Source of the DNA: Mycobacteriales bacterium
Lineage (GTDB): Bacteria > Actinomycetota > Actinomycetes > DATLTS01
DNA length: 64,000 nucleotides
Direction: 5' to 3'
Assembly: GCA_035533475.1 (NCBI GenBank)
Contig: DATLTS010000032.1
Coordinates: forward strand, 1 to 64,000
Within the stretch, counting starts at the first letter, position 1; each line of letters begins with the position of its first letter. Positions 42,883 through 53,385 of the stretch are shown piece after piece. The notes under the pieces are model-generated. The model had not been told where the DNA came from. It saw only the letters and a list, made by a program, of their open reading frames with translations, and did not search any database. Position numbers and translations under genes: made by a program.

Positions 42883-45207
42883 TCAGGATCGGGTGCCGCT
42901 GCGCAGCCGCCGAACCACGAGGCTAGTCGTTAGGACGATGAGAGCGGCCAGCGGGGCGCCCAGGCCGCCGGTGCTCGGCAGCGAACCCCCCGGAGCCGCC
43001 GCCGGCTGCGCGGCCTTGATCGGACCGCGTGCCCCGATCGAGCCCGCCGGTTCCACCGATCCGGTGAATGTGAGGTCGCCGGGAATCGTGTAGTCGAACG
43101 GCGGCGCGGATTTGGTCAGGTTGAATTGACCGGCCTGGTTGCCCGCGAGCGTGCCCACGGTGAGCGCGGTGAACGCCGTCGCGCTGTACAGGCGGGTACC
43201 CGGGCCGTGACCCCCGAGATCACTGAAGGGGATCTCCATGAGGATCGTTCCGGTCTTTGGGTCGTAGGAGCCCGGAATCGCCGTCGAGGAGTCGAACACC
43301 GCCTGCAACGTCGGCGCCTGGGTGGCCTGGGGCTGACCGGCGACGAAGGTCGGGGTCGCGCCGGCGATCGACTCCATGGCCGCGTAATAGATGTTGCCAT
43401 TGCCGTTGTGCGCCGGGTCGTACGTCGTGAACCGCATGATCCACTCCCCGGTCGTGCCGCCGACCGCCGGGCTGGTGAGCAGGCTGGCCAGGCTCTTCAC
43501 CTTCATCGTGACGACGAGGCCCTTGGCGTCGCGGGACAGCGAGGCGTAGGTGAGGTCGAGGTTTTCACTCGCCGTCGTGCGGGTGCCGTTGCCCGAGTAC
43601 GAGGCCGGCTCGGGCTGGGCAATGACCGAACCCTCCGGAGCGCCGGGACCGGCACCCGGGCCAGTGATCATGCCGGTCGTCAGGCTCGGACCGGCGATTT
43701 GGCGTACCACCACCGGAGGCCCGGAGCTGGCCACGGCCCCGGTGGGCCCGACCGCGAAGTAGTTCGAGGTGTCGTCGACGTAGCTGAAAACCAGCGCCCC
43801 CCGAGCGTCATGGTTGACCTGGAGGAAGTCGCCGAGGCTGCGGTCGCCATTCGAGACGGTACAGCCGAGCCCCTGGGTGCAGATTTGGCCGTACTTGATC
43901 GGATGCTCGCTCACCATCACCGTCGTGTAACTGGGCGTTGCAGCCATGGCATTGAGGCTGATCCCGGCCTGCACGCTGAACTCGGCGTGGTTCAACCCGT
44001 CGAAGGTGTAGTCGCTCCCCTCGTGGGTCTCGTTGGTGTGGTACCAGGCGATCGCTACCCGGCCGTCGGATCCGGCCGTGATCCAGGGAAAGGCGTTCGA
44101 GCCGCTGCTGCTTACCTGAACCGGCTGGCCCCAGGTGACGCCGTCCTTCGATGCGGCCACGTAGACCTCGTAGGGCCCAGTGATGACCATGGACGGGCTG
44201 CCGGAGACCAGCTTGTCGGTGCGTTGTTGTGAAGCGAACGCCTCGTAGAAATGACCTGCGGAGTCCTCGGCGATCGTGGCGAAGTTAGCGGCCCCGCAGA
44301 TCTCGCTCTTCCCGAGGTGCGCCGAGTCGGCGGCGAAGTCGGGGCAGAGCGTCTTGTCGAGGATCGTGTGCACGTAGCTCGCGGTGAGCGCCGCCGGAGC
44401 GGTTCCGGTGATCGTCCCCCGGGACACGACGATCTGGTTGCCGTCGCCGGTCGTGTGCGCGATGAGCACGTGGCCGGTCGGGTCGAGTTTGATGTTGCCG
44501 GAGATGCCCTCGTTGTCGGTCACGCAGTTCAGCGAACCGCCGCCGAGGCAGTCACCGGTGAACGAGGGGTTGACGACCGGGAAGAAGGTCAGCCCGTTCG
44601 TGCTCACCGTGAGGACGAGCTGGTTCGTCGGATCGTTCTGCACGTTGTTCAGGTCGGTCCCGGACACGACCGCGTCGTAGTCCTCGTAGATCCTGAAATT
44701 GGGATCCCCGAGGCTGCCCTGGGTCGCGTACCACATCCGGTCCACGGGGGTGTTCGGCGCACCTACGCAGTTCGACAGGAAGGTGGCGCCACCATTGGTG
44801 CTCACGCTGTTCGTCAGGTTGGACAGGTTCTGCAGATCGGAGAAGAAGAGGTCACCCTTTGGGTCGAGGGCCAGCTCGGTGTCCCCACCGCCCTGTGGGC
44901 AGGTCTCCAGCCGTCCGGTATCGAGGATCTGCCCGGGAACGAACTGGAAGCTGTTGCCGTGGTCGAGTGATGACCAGAGCCAGCTGAGCGTCGTCGAGGA
45001 CCCGAAGGGCACCGAGCTGTACAAGGCGTCACCACGGCCGACCTCGATGTCGGGCTCGAAACCACTGCGCTGCTGATCGACGACCACCTCGTGGGAGAAC
45101 CGATACCCCGGCGCCGGGGTCGACGCCGTCGCGATGCCAGCCCCGGCACTGAAGGCACCGACCGCCGTTCCGGCCAGCAAGGCAGTGAGCAAACGGCGGC
45201 TGGCCAT
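42883..45207 (-). CDS. LPxTG-anchored exo-sialidase-like surface protein, copy 2
   Basis: A 774-residue paralog of its downstream neighbour with long identical stretches, such as DPTGHVLIAHTT.DGNQI, GSNAFPWITAGS and RSLGD-LQVNHDARGAL-FSYVDDTSNY. The signal peptide covers the first 28 residues. The C-terminus is SLPSTGGLGAP, a helix and RLRSGTRS. The ATG follows GAGGAGAA. The pair arose by tandem duplication and probably displays a propeller on the cell wall. Ligand unknown. Confidence 0.85.
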   Translation of the reverse strand: MASRRLLTALLAGTAVGAFSAGAGIATASTPAPGYRFSHEVVVDQQRSGFEPDIEVGRGDALYSSVPFGSSTTLSWLWSSLDHGNSFQFVPGQILDTGRLETCPQGGGDTELALDPKGDLFFSDLQNLSNLTNSVSTNGGATFLSNCVGAPNTPVDRMWYATQGSLGDPNFRIYEDYDAVVSGTDLNNVQNDPTNQLVLTVSTNGLTFFPVVNPSFTGDCLGGGSLNCVTDNEGISGNIKLDPTGHVLIAHTTGDGNQIVVSRGTITGTAPAALTASYVHTILDKTLCPDFAADSAHLGKSEICGAANFATIAEDSAGHFYEAFASQQRTDKLVSGSPSMVITGPYEVYVAASKDGVTWGQPVQVSSSGSNAFPWITAGSDGRVAIAWYHTNETHEGSDYTFDGLNHAEFSVQAGISLNAMAATPSYTTVMVSEHPIKYGQICTQGLGCTVSNGDRSLGDFLQVNHDARGALVFSYVDDTSNYFAVGPTGAVASSGPPVVVRQIAGPSLTTGMITGPGAGPGAPEGSVIAQPEPASYSGNGTRTTASENLDLTYASLSRDAKGLVVTMKVKSLASLLTSPAVGGTTGEWIMRFTTYDPAHNGNGNIYYAAMESIAGATPTFVAGQPQATQAPTLQAVFDSSTAIPGSYDPKTGTILMEIPFSDLGGHGPGTRLYSATAFTALTVGTLAGNQAGQFNLTKSAPPFDYTIPGDLTFTGSVEPAGSIGARGPIKAAQPAAAPGGSLPSTGGLGAPLAALIVLTTSLVVRRLRSGTRS

Positions 45208-45249
45208 GAATGTTCTCCTCGGAACGGGAACGACTCGGCAGGCCGGGGT

Positions 45250-45936
45250 TCAGGGCCCCCAGCTGGCGACCAGATATCCCACCCCGTACGGAGCCGCGTC
45301 GAAGCGTACTGCCCCCCGCAGCTGGCTGCCGGTGGCTGCGCCCGCCAGGACCTGCCAGGGCGCCCGGCCGGCGACCAGGAGATCGGCCGCGAGGCCAGGA
45401 TCGAGATCGCGCAGGCAGGAGGTGTCCACCGCAGCCAGGGCGGCCGCGACCGCCCGGTCGTAGTCGTCCGCGCGCGGGTCGATGTAGCCCGGGGCCTTGA
45501 CGTCGTGCCGAGCGCTTCCGTCGCCCATCACGAGCAGCGCGACGCGGTCGGCGAGCCCGGCGAGTTCCACGCCCAGCTCGGCGCACGCCGGGGGGGGATC
45601 GTCGGCGGCGACCGCCACGGCACGCCACGCCCCGTCCCATCCGGCCGCGTCCAACAGGTAGCCGCCGATCGCCAGCGACAGCGGCAGCGCCGGCCCGGCC
45701 CCCACCGCCGCGACCGGGCCCCAACCGGAGAAGTCCGCCGAACCGCCGGTGCGGTAGTCCGCGCCGGTCGGGGCGGATCCGACGAGGACGAGCAGGTCCG
45801 GCGCCGACCCTGCGAGTTCGGCGATCACCGCCAGGCAGGCCGCGCGCAGGTCGTCGAGCTCCGCGGCAGCGCCCGAAGCGATCCCCGGGACGAGCATCGG
45901 CGGGTGCGGGCAGACCGCGGCCGCGACCAGGCTCAC
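45250..45936 (-). CDS. MEMO-like/class III extradiol dioxygenase-fold protein
   Basis: A 228-residue protein found next to miaB in many actinobacteria. [20 protein letters not shown] is the conserved opening; [20 protein letters not shown] and [16 protein letters not shown] follow. The fold is that of class III extradiol dioxygenases. The ATG overlaps the miaB stop by four bases. Function unknown; conservation beside the tRNA modification genes suggests a role in that neighbourhood. Confidence 0.82.
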   Translation of the reverse strand: MSLVAAAVCPHPPMLVPGIASGAAAELDDLRAACLAVIAELAGSAPDLLVLVGSAPTGADYRTGGSADFSGWGPVAAVGAGPALPLSLAIGGYLLDAAGWDGAWRAVAVAADDPPPACAELGVELAGLADRVALLVMGDGSARHDVKAPGYIDPRADDYDRAVAAALAAVDTSCLRDLDPGLAADLLVAGRAPWQVLAGAATGSQLRGAVRFDAAPYGVGYLVASWGP

Positions 45937-47372
45937 CTGGCTGCGGTCGGGAGCCCGAGAAACACTCCTGGGCGCGCCGGCTGGGCCTGCCGGCTCTCCC
46001 AGGCGTCCCCGCCGCGGGTGCGGCGGACGGCTAGGGGCGGCCCGTCGGCAAGCAGGTGATGCGGCGCGGCCCGGCTGATCTCGACGCTCACCACGTCGCC
46101 CGGCCGGATCGGCTCGGCGGGCGAGCCCGGATGGAAATGCACCAGCCGGTTGTCCCGGGCCCGGCCGGACAACCGGCGGGTCGCCGCGTCCTTGCGCCCC
46201 TCCCCGGCGGCCACGAGCACCTCGAGATGACGGCCGACGAGCCGTCGGTTCTCGGCCCAGGAAATCTCCTCCTGCACCGCGACCAGCCGCTCGTACCGGT
46301 CCTGAACCACCTGGTGCGGGACCTGGTCTGGGAGTTTCTCGGCTGGCGTACCTGGACGTTTGGAGTACTGGAAAGTGAAGGCACCGGCGAATCGGGCGGC
46401 CCGAACGACGTCGAGGGTGTCCTCGAAGTCGGCTTCGGTCTCGCCCGGGAAGCCGACGATGATGTCGGTGGTGATCGCCGGGTCGGGCAGGCCGGCGCGA
46501 ACCCGTTCGATGATGCCGAGGTAGCGCTCCCGCCGGTAGGACCGGCGCATCCGGCGCAGCACCCGGTCGCTCCCCGACTGCAACGGCATGTGGAGTGCCG
46601 GCATGACGTTCGGGGTCTCGGCCATCGCGGTGATTACGTCGTCGGTGAAGTCCCGCGGGTGCGGGCTGGTGAAGCGGATCCGCTCCAGACCCTCCACCGA
46701 ACCGCAGGCCCGCAGCAGCTGCGAGAAGCCGTCCGCCTGGCCGAGCTCACGTCCGTATGAGTTGACGTTCTGCCCGAGCAGGGTGATCTCCAGCACCCCC
46801 TCGGCGGTCAGCGCCCGCACCTCCGCGAGGATGTCCGCCGCCGGTCGGTCGCGCTCGCGGCCGCGCAGGGTCGGCACGATGCAAAACGTGCAGGTGTTGT
46901 CGCATCCGACACTGATCGCCACCCAGGCCGCGTACGCCGACTCCCGCCGGGTGGGCAGCGTGGACGGGAAGACCTCGAGCGACTCGAGCAGCTCGACCTG
47001 GCTCTCGGCGTTCACGCGGGCCCGGTCCAGCAGCGCCGGCAGCGAGGCCAGGTTGTGCGTTCCGAACACGACGTCGACCCACGGCGCCTTCTCCACGATC
47101 CGGCCGCGGTCCTTTTGCGCCAGGCAGCCACCGACGGCGATCTGCATCCCGGGATGCGCGGCCTTGACCGGCCGCAGGTGCCCGAGGTTGCCGTAGAGCC
47201 GGTTGTCCGCGTTCTCCCGGACGGCACAGGTATTCAAGACCACGACGTCGGGCTCGTCGCCGTCCGCCACGGGCAGGTAGCCGGCGGTGTCCAGCAAGCC
47301 CGCGATGCGTTCGGAGTCGTGCACGTTCATCTGGCAGCCGTACGTGCGGACCTCGTAGGTGCGGGCGCTCAC
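45933..47372 (-). CDS. miaB: tRNA-2-methylthio-N6-dimethylallyladenosine synthase
   Basis: A 479-residue radical SAM methylthiotransferase acting on i6A37 of tRNA made by MiaA. N-terminal cluster cysteines are in [22 protein letters not shown] and VGGCLAQKD; the radical SAM triad is [13 protein letters not shown] domain ends the protein. I start at the GTG ([12 protein letters not shown]), as in homologs. Confidence 0.96.
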   Translation of the reverse strand: MSARTYEVRTYGCQMNVHDSERIAGLLDTAGYLPVADGDEPDVVVLNTCAVRENADNRLYGNLGHLRPVKAAHPGMQIAVGGCLAQKDRGRIVEKAPWVDVVFGTHNLASLPALLDRARVNAESQVELLESLEVFPSTLPTRRESAYAAWVAISVGCDNTCTFCIVPTLRGRERDRPAADILAEVRALTAEGVLEITLLGQNVNSYGRELGQADGFSQLLRACGSVEGLERIRFTSPHPRDFTDDVITAMAETPNVMPALHMPLQSGSDRVLRRMRRSYRRERYLGIIERVRAGLPDPAITTDIIVGFPGETEADFEDTLDVVRAARFAGAFTFQYSKRPGTPAEKLPDQVPHQVVQDRYERLVAVQEEISWAENRRLVGRHLEVLVAAGEGRKDAATRRLSGRARDNRLVHFHPGSPAEPIRPGDVVSVEISRAAPHHLLADGPPLAVRRTRGGDAWESRQAQPARPGVFLGLPTAAR

Positions 47373-47452
47373 AGGGTTCAGGGTACGTGGCGTCGCCGCA
47401 TCCGCGGCTGCTGCGCAGGCCCGATCTGACCGCCCGCGGTCCCCCGCTCCCG

Positions 47453-47523
47453 CCGAGTGGGCGATTGTGCGAATCCGCCACGCACCGAGTGGGCGGTTGT
47501 GCCGGGCACAATCGCCCACTCGG
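47453..47523. repeat. 18-bp repeat: two direct copies and one inverted
   Basis: CCGAGTGGGCGATTGTGC occurs at 47453-47470 and, with one change, at 47485-47502. Its reverse complement follows at 47506-47523, only three bases later. The last two copies form a near-perfect 18-bp hairpin. It lies in the 205-base spacer after the GH15 gene and may terminate its transcript. Confidence 0.75.
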
Positions 47524-47577
47524 CGCCGGGGCCGGACAGGAGGCGCCGCCGGCACCGCCCGACCCGAACGCACCCGG

Positions 47578-49473
47578 TCAGGAGACCGGGGTCTCCGCGC
47601 CGCCGGTACCGGTCCCGGCAAGCAGCCGGTCGAGGGCGAGCTCGGTGTAGTCGTGCGGCTCACCGTCGGTTGGCAACAGCCCCCGCCGGGCGGCCGACAG
47701 GTGGGCGCACGAGGTGATCAGCGCCATGTGGGTGAACGCCTGCGGGAAGTTGCCGAGCAGCTCCCCCGTCGACGGGTCGTACTCCTCGGCGTAGAGCCCC
47801 ACGTCGTTGGCCAGCGCCAGCAGCCGCTCGAGCAGGTCTTCCGCCTCCGCCAGCCGGCCGGCGTGGGTGAGGCAGTCGAGCAGCCAGAACGAGCAGAGCA
47901 GGAAGACCCCCTCACCTCCCTCGAGCCCGTCCGGGGCGTGGTAGCGGCGGAGCAGCCCGTCCTCCCCGAGGTCGCGGCGAACCACCTCGATCGTCCGCGC
48001 CACCAGCGGGTGGTCGGACGCCAGGAACCCCAGTGCCGGGAACAGGAGGACCGCCGCGTCGGCCACCGGGTAGCCGACCGCCTGGCCGAAGTACCCGCCG
48101 ACCGCGCCCTCCTCCAGCAGGTAATCGCGCAGCGCGTCCCGCTCGGTCCGCCAGCGGTCGAGGTCCCCGGGCAGGTCCCGCGCACCGGCGATCCGCAGCA
48201 CCCGATCCAGCGCCACCCAGCAGTTGAGCTTCGAGTGCAGGAAGTGGCGGGGATCGTCGCGGATCTCCCAGATGCCCTGGTCCGGCACGCGCCACCGGTC
48301 GCAAACGATGTCCGCGAGACCGGCGAGGAACGCCCAGTTCGACTCGGTGAGCACGCCGTCCGCCTTGCCGAACAGGTAGGCCGCCTCCACCAGCTGGCCG
48401 TAGCAGTCGAGCTGGAGTTGTTTCACCGCCCCGTTGCCGATGCGCACCGGGCGGGACGCCCGGTGGCCGTCGAGGTAGTCGAGCTCGACCTCAGGCAGCG
48501 ATCGCTCGCCGCAGACCCCGTACATGATCTGCAGGTCCCGGGGGCGGCCGGCCCCGGTCCGTTCCAGCCATCGCTTGAACGCGGCCGCCTCCTCCCGGAA
48601 GCCGAGGATGAACAGCGAGGCGAGGGTCAGGGTCGAGTCCCGGATCCACGTGTAGCGGTAGTCCCAGTTGCGCTCCCCGCCCGGCAGCTCCGGCAGCGAC
48701 GTCGTCGGCGCCGCCACCACGGCACCGCTCGGCGCGTAGATCAGGGCCTTGAGGGCGAGTGCCGAGCGGTGCACCGCGGCCGAATGGTCGCCGTCGTAAC
48801 GGCAGCCGGCCATCCACTCCCGCCAGAACCCCACCGTGTCCTCGAGCCGGCCGGCCATCGCCGGCCCATCCGGCAGGTCGGCCGTCCCCCACTCGGTGTG
48901 GGACGGAGTCCAGGAGGCCTCGACGTAGGCCTCCTCCCCCGCCTCGAGTGTCCAGCTGCCGACCACCGCCTCGGCATCGACGCCGAGCGGCCGGGTCGCG
49001 CTCACCCACAGGGCGTCCGCGCCACCGACGACCTCGGCGGCGTGTTCTGTGAGCAGCGTGAACCGCGGCACGAAGCGGCCGTACTCGAATCGCGGCGCGA
49101 TCCGGATGTCGACGGTCGCCCGACCGGTCACGCAGGCGATCCGCCGCAGCAGCGCGGCATAGGGGGCGCCGTCCCCGCGCCGCACCGGCATGCAATCGGT
49201 GACCTCCACCCGACCCTCGCTGCCCTCAAACGCCGTGACCAGCACGTTCGTGTCGTCCAGGTAGCGCCGGTCGATCGACCGCACGTGCCGGGGCGTCACA
49301 TCGAACGAGCCGCCGCGGGACTCGTCGAGCAGCCGGCAGAACACCGCCGGCGAGTCGAACCGGGGGAACGTCGCCCAGACGATCCGCCCCTGCCGGTCGA
49401 CCAGTGCCGAGGAATGGCAGTCACCGAGCAGGGCCAGCTCGGCGATGCTCCCCAACGGGTCGGTTCGGCTCAT
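47578..49473 (-). CDS. Glycoside hydrolase family 15 enzyme (glucoamylase/trehalase-like)
   Basis: A 631-residue cytoplasmic enzyme. The N-terminal beta domain begins [20 protein letters not shown] and contains [18 protein letters not shown]. The (alpha/alpha)6 barrel contains [20 protein letters not shown] and [18 protein letters not shown]. This is the bacterial GH15 branch acting on alpha-glucans or trehalose. No signal peptide is present. The typical length is about 600-650. Substrate not resolvable from sequence. Confidence 0.92.
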   Translation of the reverse strand: MSRTDPLGSIAELALLGDCHSSALVDRQGRIVWATFPRFDSPAVFCRLLDESRGGSFDVTPRHVRSIDRRYLDDTNVLVTAFEGSEGRVEVTDCMPVRRGDGAPYAALLRRIACVTGRATVDIRIAPRFEYGRFVPRFTLLTEHAAEVVGGADALWVSATRPLGVDAEAVVGSWTLEAGEEAYVEASWTPSHTEWGTADLPDGPAMAGRLEDTVGFWREWMAGCRYDGDHSAAVHRSALALKALIYAPSGAVVAAPTTSLPELPGGERNWDYRYTWIRDSTLTLASLFILGFREEAAAFKRWLERTGAGRPRDLQIMYGVCGERSLPEVELDYLDGHRASRPVRIGNGAVKQLQLDCYGQLVEAAYLFGKADGVLTESNWAFLAGLADIVCDRWRVPDQGIWEIRDDPRHFLHSKLNCWVALDRVLRIAGARDLPGDLDRWRTERDALRDYLLEEGAVGGYFGQAVGYPVADAAVLLFPALGFLASDHPLVARTIEVVRRDLGEDGLLRRYHAPDGLEGGEGVFLLCSFWLLDCLTHAGRLAEAEDLLERLLALANDVGLYAEEYDPSTGELLGNFPQAFTHMALITSCAHLSAARRGLLPTDGEPHDYTELALDRLLAGTGTGGAETPVS

Positions 49474-49477
49474 CCGC

Positions 49478-51100
49478 CTACCGGGCGTATTCGGTCGCCC
49501 GGGACTCGCGAACCACGGTGATCCGGATCTGACCCGGGTAGGTGAGCTCCTCTTCGATCTGCTTGGCGATGTCCCGGGCGATCACCTGTGCCTGGATGTC
49601 GTCGACCTTGTCCGGGAGAACCATGACCCGGACTTCGCGCCCGGCCTGCATGGCGAAGACCTTCTCCACGCCCTCCTGCCCGGAGGCGATCTCCTCGATC
49701 CGCTCGAGGCGTTGCACGTAGTGCTCGAGACTTTCCCGGCGGGCCCCCGGCCGGCCGCCGCTGATCCCGTCCGCGGCCTGGGTGAGCACCGCCTCGACGG
49801 TGCGCACCTCGATCTCGTTGTGGTGCGCCTCGATTGCATGAACGATGTCCTCGTGCTCGCCGTAGCGGCGGGCGACCTCGGCACCGATCAGCGCGTGGCT
49901 CCCCTCGACCTCGTGGGTCAGCGCCTTGCCGACATCGTGCAGCACCGCACAGCGCTTGAGCAGCCTCGGGTCCAGGCCGATCTCGCTCGCCATCATCGCG
50001 GCGATATGCGCGCTCTCGACCAGGTGCTTGAGCACGTTCTGCCCGTAGGAGGTGCGATAGCGGAGCCGACCGAGCAGGGCGATCAGGTCCTCGTGCATAT
50101 CGGTGATACCGAGATCCACGAGGGCGTCCTCGCCGGCCCGTACGCAGATCTGCTCGACCTCGACCTTGCTCCGCTCGTACACCTCCTCGATCCGGTGCGG
50201 ATGGATCCGCCCGTCGAGTACCAGCTTCTCCAGGGTCAGCCGCCCGACCTCGCGACGGACCGGGTCGAAGCAGGAGAGGAGAACCGCCTCCGGGGTGTCG
50301 TCGATGATCAGATTGACGCCGGTCACCGACTCGAAGGCCCGGATGTTGCGGCCCTCCCGGCCGATGATCCGGCCCTTCATGTCATCCGCCGGTAGGTGGA
50401 GCACGCTGACGACGGACTCCGAGGTCTGCTCGGAGGCGACCCGCTGGATGACCGTGGTGACGATCTTGCGGGCCCGCTCCTCGCCGTTCTCCCGGGCGTC
50501 GGCTTCGATGTCGCGGACGATGACCGCGGCCTCCCGCTTGGCCTGGGTCTCGATGGTCGAGACCAGCTCGGCCTTCGCGTCGGCGGCGGTGAGCCCGGCT
50601 ACCCGTTCGAGCTCACGGCGGCGCTCGTCCTCGGCCTCGGCGAGGGCCAGTTCGCGTGCCTTCAGCCGGCCCTCCGCCTCGGCCAGTTCGAGGTCGCGGG
50701 CCTCGACCCGGCGCTGCTCGGCGTCGAGCCGCTCCTCCCGCTCGGCGAGCCGGTTCTCCCGGCGCTCCAGGTCGGCCTTGAGGTCCTGCAGCTCGACCTT
50801 GATGATCCGGGCGTCCTCCCGAAGGGAGTGCACCTCGGCCTCGGCCGCTTTCCGCGCCTCGACGACCGAGTCCTTCGCGCTGGCCTCGGCCGCCCGGCGG
50901 ATCTCGGCAGCGTCCCGCTCGGCGGCCTGGAGGATCGTGGCCGCCTGGGTCTCGGAGCGCTCGACGGCGGAGGTATCGGCCGGCTGGCTGCTCGCCGGCA
51001 CGGGCCGGGTGGCCCTCGACAGTCGGCGCAGGGCGACGCTCAAGGCTACGGCGAGCGCCACGACGACCAGACCACCGACAGCGGCGAGGGCGGCGCCCAC
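49478..51100 (-). CDS. rny: Ribonuclease Y
   Basis: A 540-residue membrane-anchored endoribonuclease that starts mRNA decay. A membrane helix at residues 5-24 is followed by a long coiled coil to about 200, a KH domain (KGRIIGREGRNIRAFESVTG) and an HD domain with AVLHDVGKALTHEVEGSHA. All metal residues are present. Its place next to recA/recX and miaB is conserved in actinobacteria. Confidence 0.95.
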   Translation of the reverse strand: MGAALAAVGGLVVVALAVALSVALRRLSRATRPVPASSQPADTSAVERSETQAATILQAAERDAAEIRRAAEASAKDSVVEARKAAEAEVHSLREDARIIKVELQDLKADLERRENRLAEREERLDAEQRRVEARDLELAEAEGRLKARELALAEAEDERRRELERVAGLTAADAKAELVSTIETQAKREAAVIVRDIEADARENGEERARKIVTTVIQRVASEQTSESVVSVLHLPADDMKGRIIGREGRNIRAFESVTGVNLIIDDTPEAVLLSCFDPVRREVGRLTLEKLVLDGRIHPHRIEEVYERSKVEVEQICVRAGEDALVDLGITDMHEDLIALLGRLRYRTSYGQNVLKHLVESAHIAAMMASEIGLDPRLLKRCAVLHDVGKALTHEVEGSHALIGAEVARRYGEHEDIVHAIEAHHNEIEVRTVEAVLTQAADGISGGRPGARRESLEHYVQRLERIEEIASGQEGVEKVFAMQAGREVRVMVLPDKVDDIQAQVIARDIAKQIEEELTYPGQIRITVVRESRATEYAR

Positions 51101-51529
51101 CGGACCCTCCTCCCGCTCCCGGCCGGCCGCGGCACGGCCGGACTCGCGCGAGGAGGCGCAGCGCCCGAACGCCGAGGGCCGCCCGGAGCACCGTCCGAGG
51201 GGCCACTCGGCCAGGTATCACCCGCGCGGACGCGGGAGCGAATGTCGCAGTCGGTCGGTCGGTCGCTGCTATCTCGAATCCAGGTCGGCAGACCCCGGAT
51301 GTCACTCCTCGTTCCTCTTGAGGCTAAGCCGCCGCCGCGGGCACGGCAAGGACCCCCGCGATCACCGGCCGGATTTCAGCGGGTTCCGGCCGGCTCGGCG
51401 AGATAGCGGTCGGGCGGCCGGCCGGTCTGGGTGAACGTCCACCGAACCGGATTCGGCCGCCCGGCAGGTGTCGTCAGCGCCCTGTCGTATTCGTCAGGTA
51501 AGCCTGCTCCCTTCCTCCCTGGAGTTCCC
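51101..51529. other. Divergent spacer between rny and the S15-family gene
   Basis: About 430 bases with no convincing gene. The region should contain both promoters; several short GC hairpins (for example CCCGCG...CGCGGG near 51219-51234) are seen. I recognise no known operator. Confidence 0.45.
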
Positions 51530-53308
51530 GTGTCCTTCGACCCGCCCGCGACGCCCGGCCCGCGATGGAGCCGGATCAGCCGGGGGGCGCTCGCCTCACC
51601 GCTGCTGCTCGCCGCCCTCGGCACCGGCCTGGCGGTGGCCACCGGCGGCGCCGCGCACGCGGCGACCTGCCCCAGCTCGACCACGACCAGGGTGGCCGCG
51701 TCCGGCGGCGCGGTGGCCTACAGCTACGTCCGCGGCTGCATCACGAGCTTCGACGGCACGCCGATCGTGTACAACCTGTTCGAGCCGACCGGCGCCTCCG
51801 CCCGGCACCGGGTGTACGCCGTCCTCGAAGGGCCGGGCTGGGGTGGCGCCGGAAACACGACGCCGGACAACAACCTGCTCAAGGCCGACTACGCCTACCT
51901 CACCTGGGACCCCCGCGGATTCGGCCAGTCCGGCGGGGTCGCCGAGGTGGACAGCCCGCTGTCCGAGGGCCGCGACGTCTCGGCGCTGATCACCGACGTG
52001 CTCGGCTCGCGGCCCGAGATCGCGGTCGACACCGACCGGCGGGATTCGACCTACGGCCAGCCGGCGGTGGGGATGCTCGGGGCGAGCTACGGCGGCGGGA
52101 TCCAGCTGTCCAGCGCCGCCTTCGACCGCCGGATCAAGGCGATCGTGCCCGAGTGGGCGTGGAACAACCTCGACTACTCGCTCTACCCGGGGGGCAACAT
52201 CAAGCTCGGCTGGGACGAGTTGCTCTTCGGCGCCGGTCTCGCTGAGTCAGGGGCGGCACACGCCGCGACGGTGACCGGTGGCACCGCCGGCACCCAGACC
52301 GGCGGCTACGACCCGAACATCTACCGCTCCGAGGTAGCCGGCCTCGCCGAGGGTTACCCCGACCAGCAGACCCTCGGCTGGTTCGGCCAGCGTTCGATGG
52401 CCAGCTGGGGCGGCGGGCGCGACGGTCACGTCCCGGACGTGCCGACCCTGCTCGTCCAGGGCACCGTCGACACGCTGTTCAACCTCGACGAAGCCTGGGC
52501 GAACTGGAACATGATCCACAAGGCTGACCCGAAGAACCCGGTCAAGATGATCGCGTTCTGCGGTGGGCATGTGTCCTGCCCCACCGGAAACGGCTACAGC
52601 GACACGCCCCGCACCGGCTTCGAGAAGGGGGTCCCCGACTCGACGTTCATCGAGAACGCGGCGATCAACTGGTACGACGTCTACCTCCGCCACGACCGGG
52701 GCGCGAAAGACACCCTGCCAACGGTGCTCGGCCAGGACCAGGCCGGCACCTGGCATGCCTTGACCAGCTTCCCGACCGCGGCCGGTCCAGGCGGGGCGAC
52801 CCTCACGAAGACCGCGCTGTCCGGGACGGTGCTCAGCACCGGCGTCCCCACCGGAACCGGCCCCAACTCCTCGATCGACCCGGCCGTGACCGACGGGGCC
52901 TCGCCCAGCGGCGACCCGGGCACGCTCACCGTGGCGCTGATCACGCACGCCAAGGCCGACACGTTGATCGCCGGCGAGCCGCACATCGCGCTCACGGTCA
53001 CCGTGGACGGGCCGAGCACCGGCCTGTTCTTCAAGCTGGTCGACGTCGCCACCAACCAGGTGGTCGACCTGCAGACCGCTTCCTACCGGCTGGACAACAC
53101 CGACCTGCCGAACAACGCCAACAACCCCAACCTGCCGCCGGCGGCGGAGAAGGTCTCGCTCGACATGGTCGGCGTGGTCTACGACCTGCCGAAGGGCGAC
53201 AGCCTGGAGCTGCAGGTGTCGACGTCGGCCGCCCCGTTCACGCCCAACCGCGGCGCATCCGTCGTCAGCCTCAGCGGGTCGCTCCTGCTGCCCACCTTCC
53301 AGGGCTAG
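51530..53308 (+). CDS. Secreted CocE/NonD-type (peptidase S15) alpha/beta hydrolase
   Basis: A 592-residue exported enzyme from the GTG at 51530 with GGAG upstream. A signal peptide ends at GGAAHA. The triad is Ser186 (LGASYGGGI), Asp314 (QGTVDTLFN) and His347 (CGGHVSC), matching the X-Pro dipeptidyl-peptidase/CocE family. WDPRGFGQSGG marks the oxyanion region. The C-terminal jelly-roll lies at 390-590. Likely cleaves esters or Xaa-Pro peptides outside the cell. It ends just before an 11-bp tandem repeat. Confidence 0.88.
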   Translation: MSFDPPATPGPRWSRISRGALASPLLLAALGTGLAVATGGAAHAATCPSSTTTRVAASGGAVAYSYVRGCITSFDGTPIVYNLFEPTGASARHRVYAVLEGPGWGGAGNTTPDNNLLKADYAYLTWDPRGFGQSGGVAEVDSPLSEGRDVSALITDVLGSRPEIAVDTDRRDSTYGQPAVGMLGASYGGGIQLSSAAFDRRIKAIVPEWAWNNLDYSLYPGGNIKLGWDELLFGAGLAESGAAHAATVTGGTAGTQTGGYDPNIYRSEVAGLAEGYPDQQTLGWFGQRSMASWGGGRDGHVPDVPTLLVQGTVDTLFNLDEAWANWNMIHKADPKNPVKMIAFCGGHVSCPTGNGYSDTPRTGFEKGVPDSTFIENAAINWYDVYLRHDRGAKDTLPTVLGQDQAGTWHALTSFPTAAGPGGATLTKTALSGTVLSTGVPTGTGPNSSIDPAVTDGASPSGDPGTLTVALITHAKADTLIAGEPHIALTVTVDGPSTGLFFKLVDVATNQVVDLQTASYRLDNTDLPNNANNPNLPPAAEKVSLDMVGVVYDLPKGDSLELQVSTSAAPFTPNRGASVVSLSGSLLLPTFQG

Positions 53309-53309
53309 A

Positions 53310-53364
53310 GGGCTAGCCAGGGGGCCAGCCGGGGGCCAGCCGACGGCCAGCCGGGAGCCAGCCG
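53310..53364. repeat. Five-unit 11-bp tandem repeat after the S15 gene
   Basis: Consecutive units GGGCTAGCCAG, GGGGCCAGCCG, GGGGCCAGCCG, ACGGCCAGCCG and GGAGCCAGCCG fill the start of the 77-base spacer between this gene and the convergent recX. It starts two bases after the stop codon. Confidence 0.75.
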
Positions 53365-53385
53365 GCGGCGGTGGTGGACGCCCGG

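Noticed and set aside
47359-49521. 720-codon plus-strand frame opposite the GH15 gene
   Set aside because: Shadow of the GH15 coding sequence; no recognisable protein.
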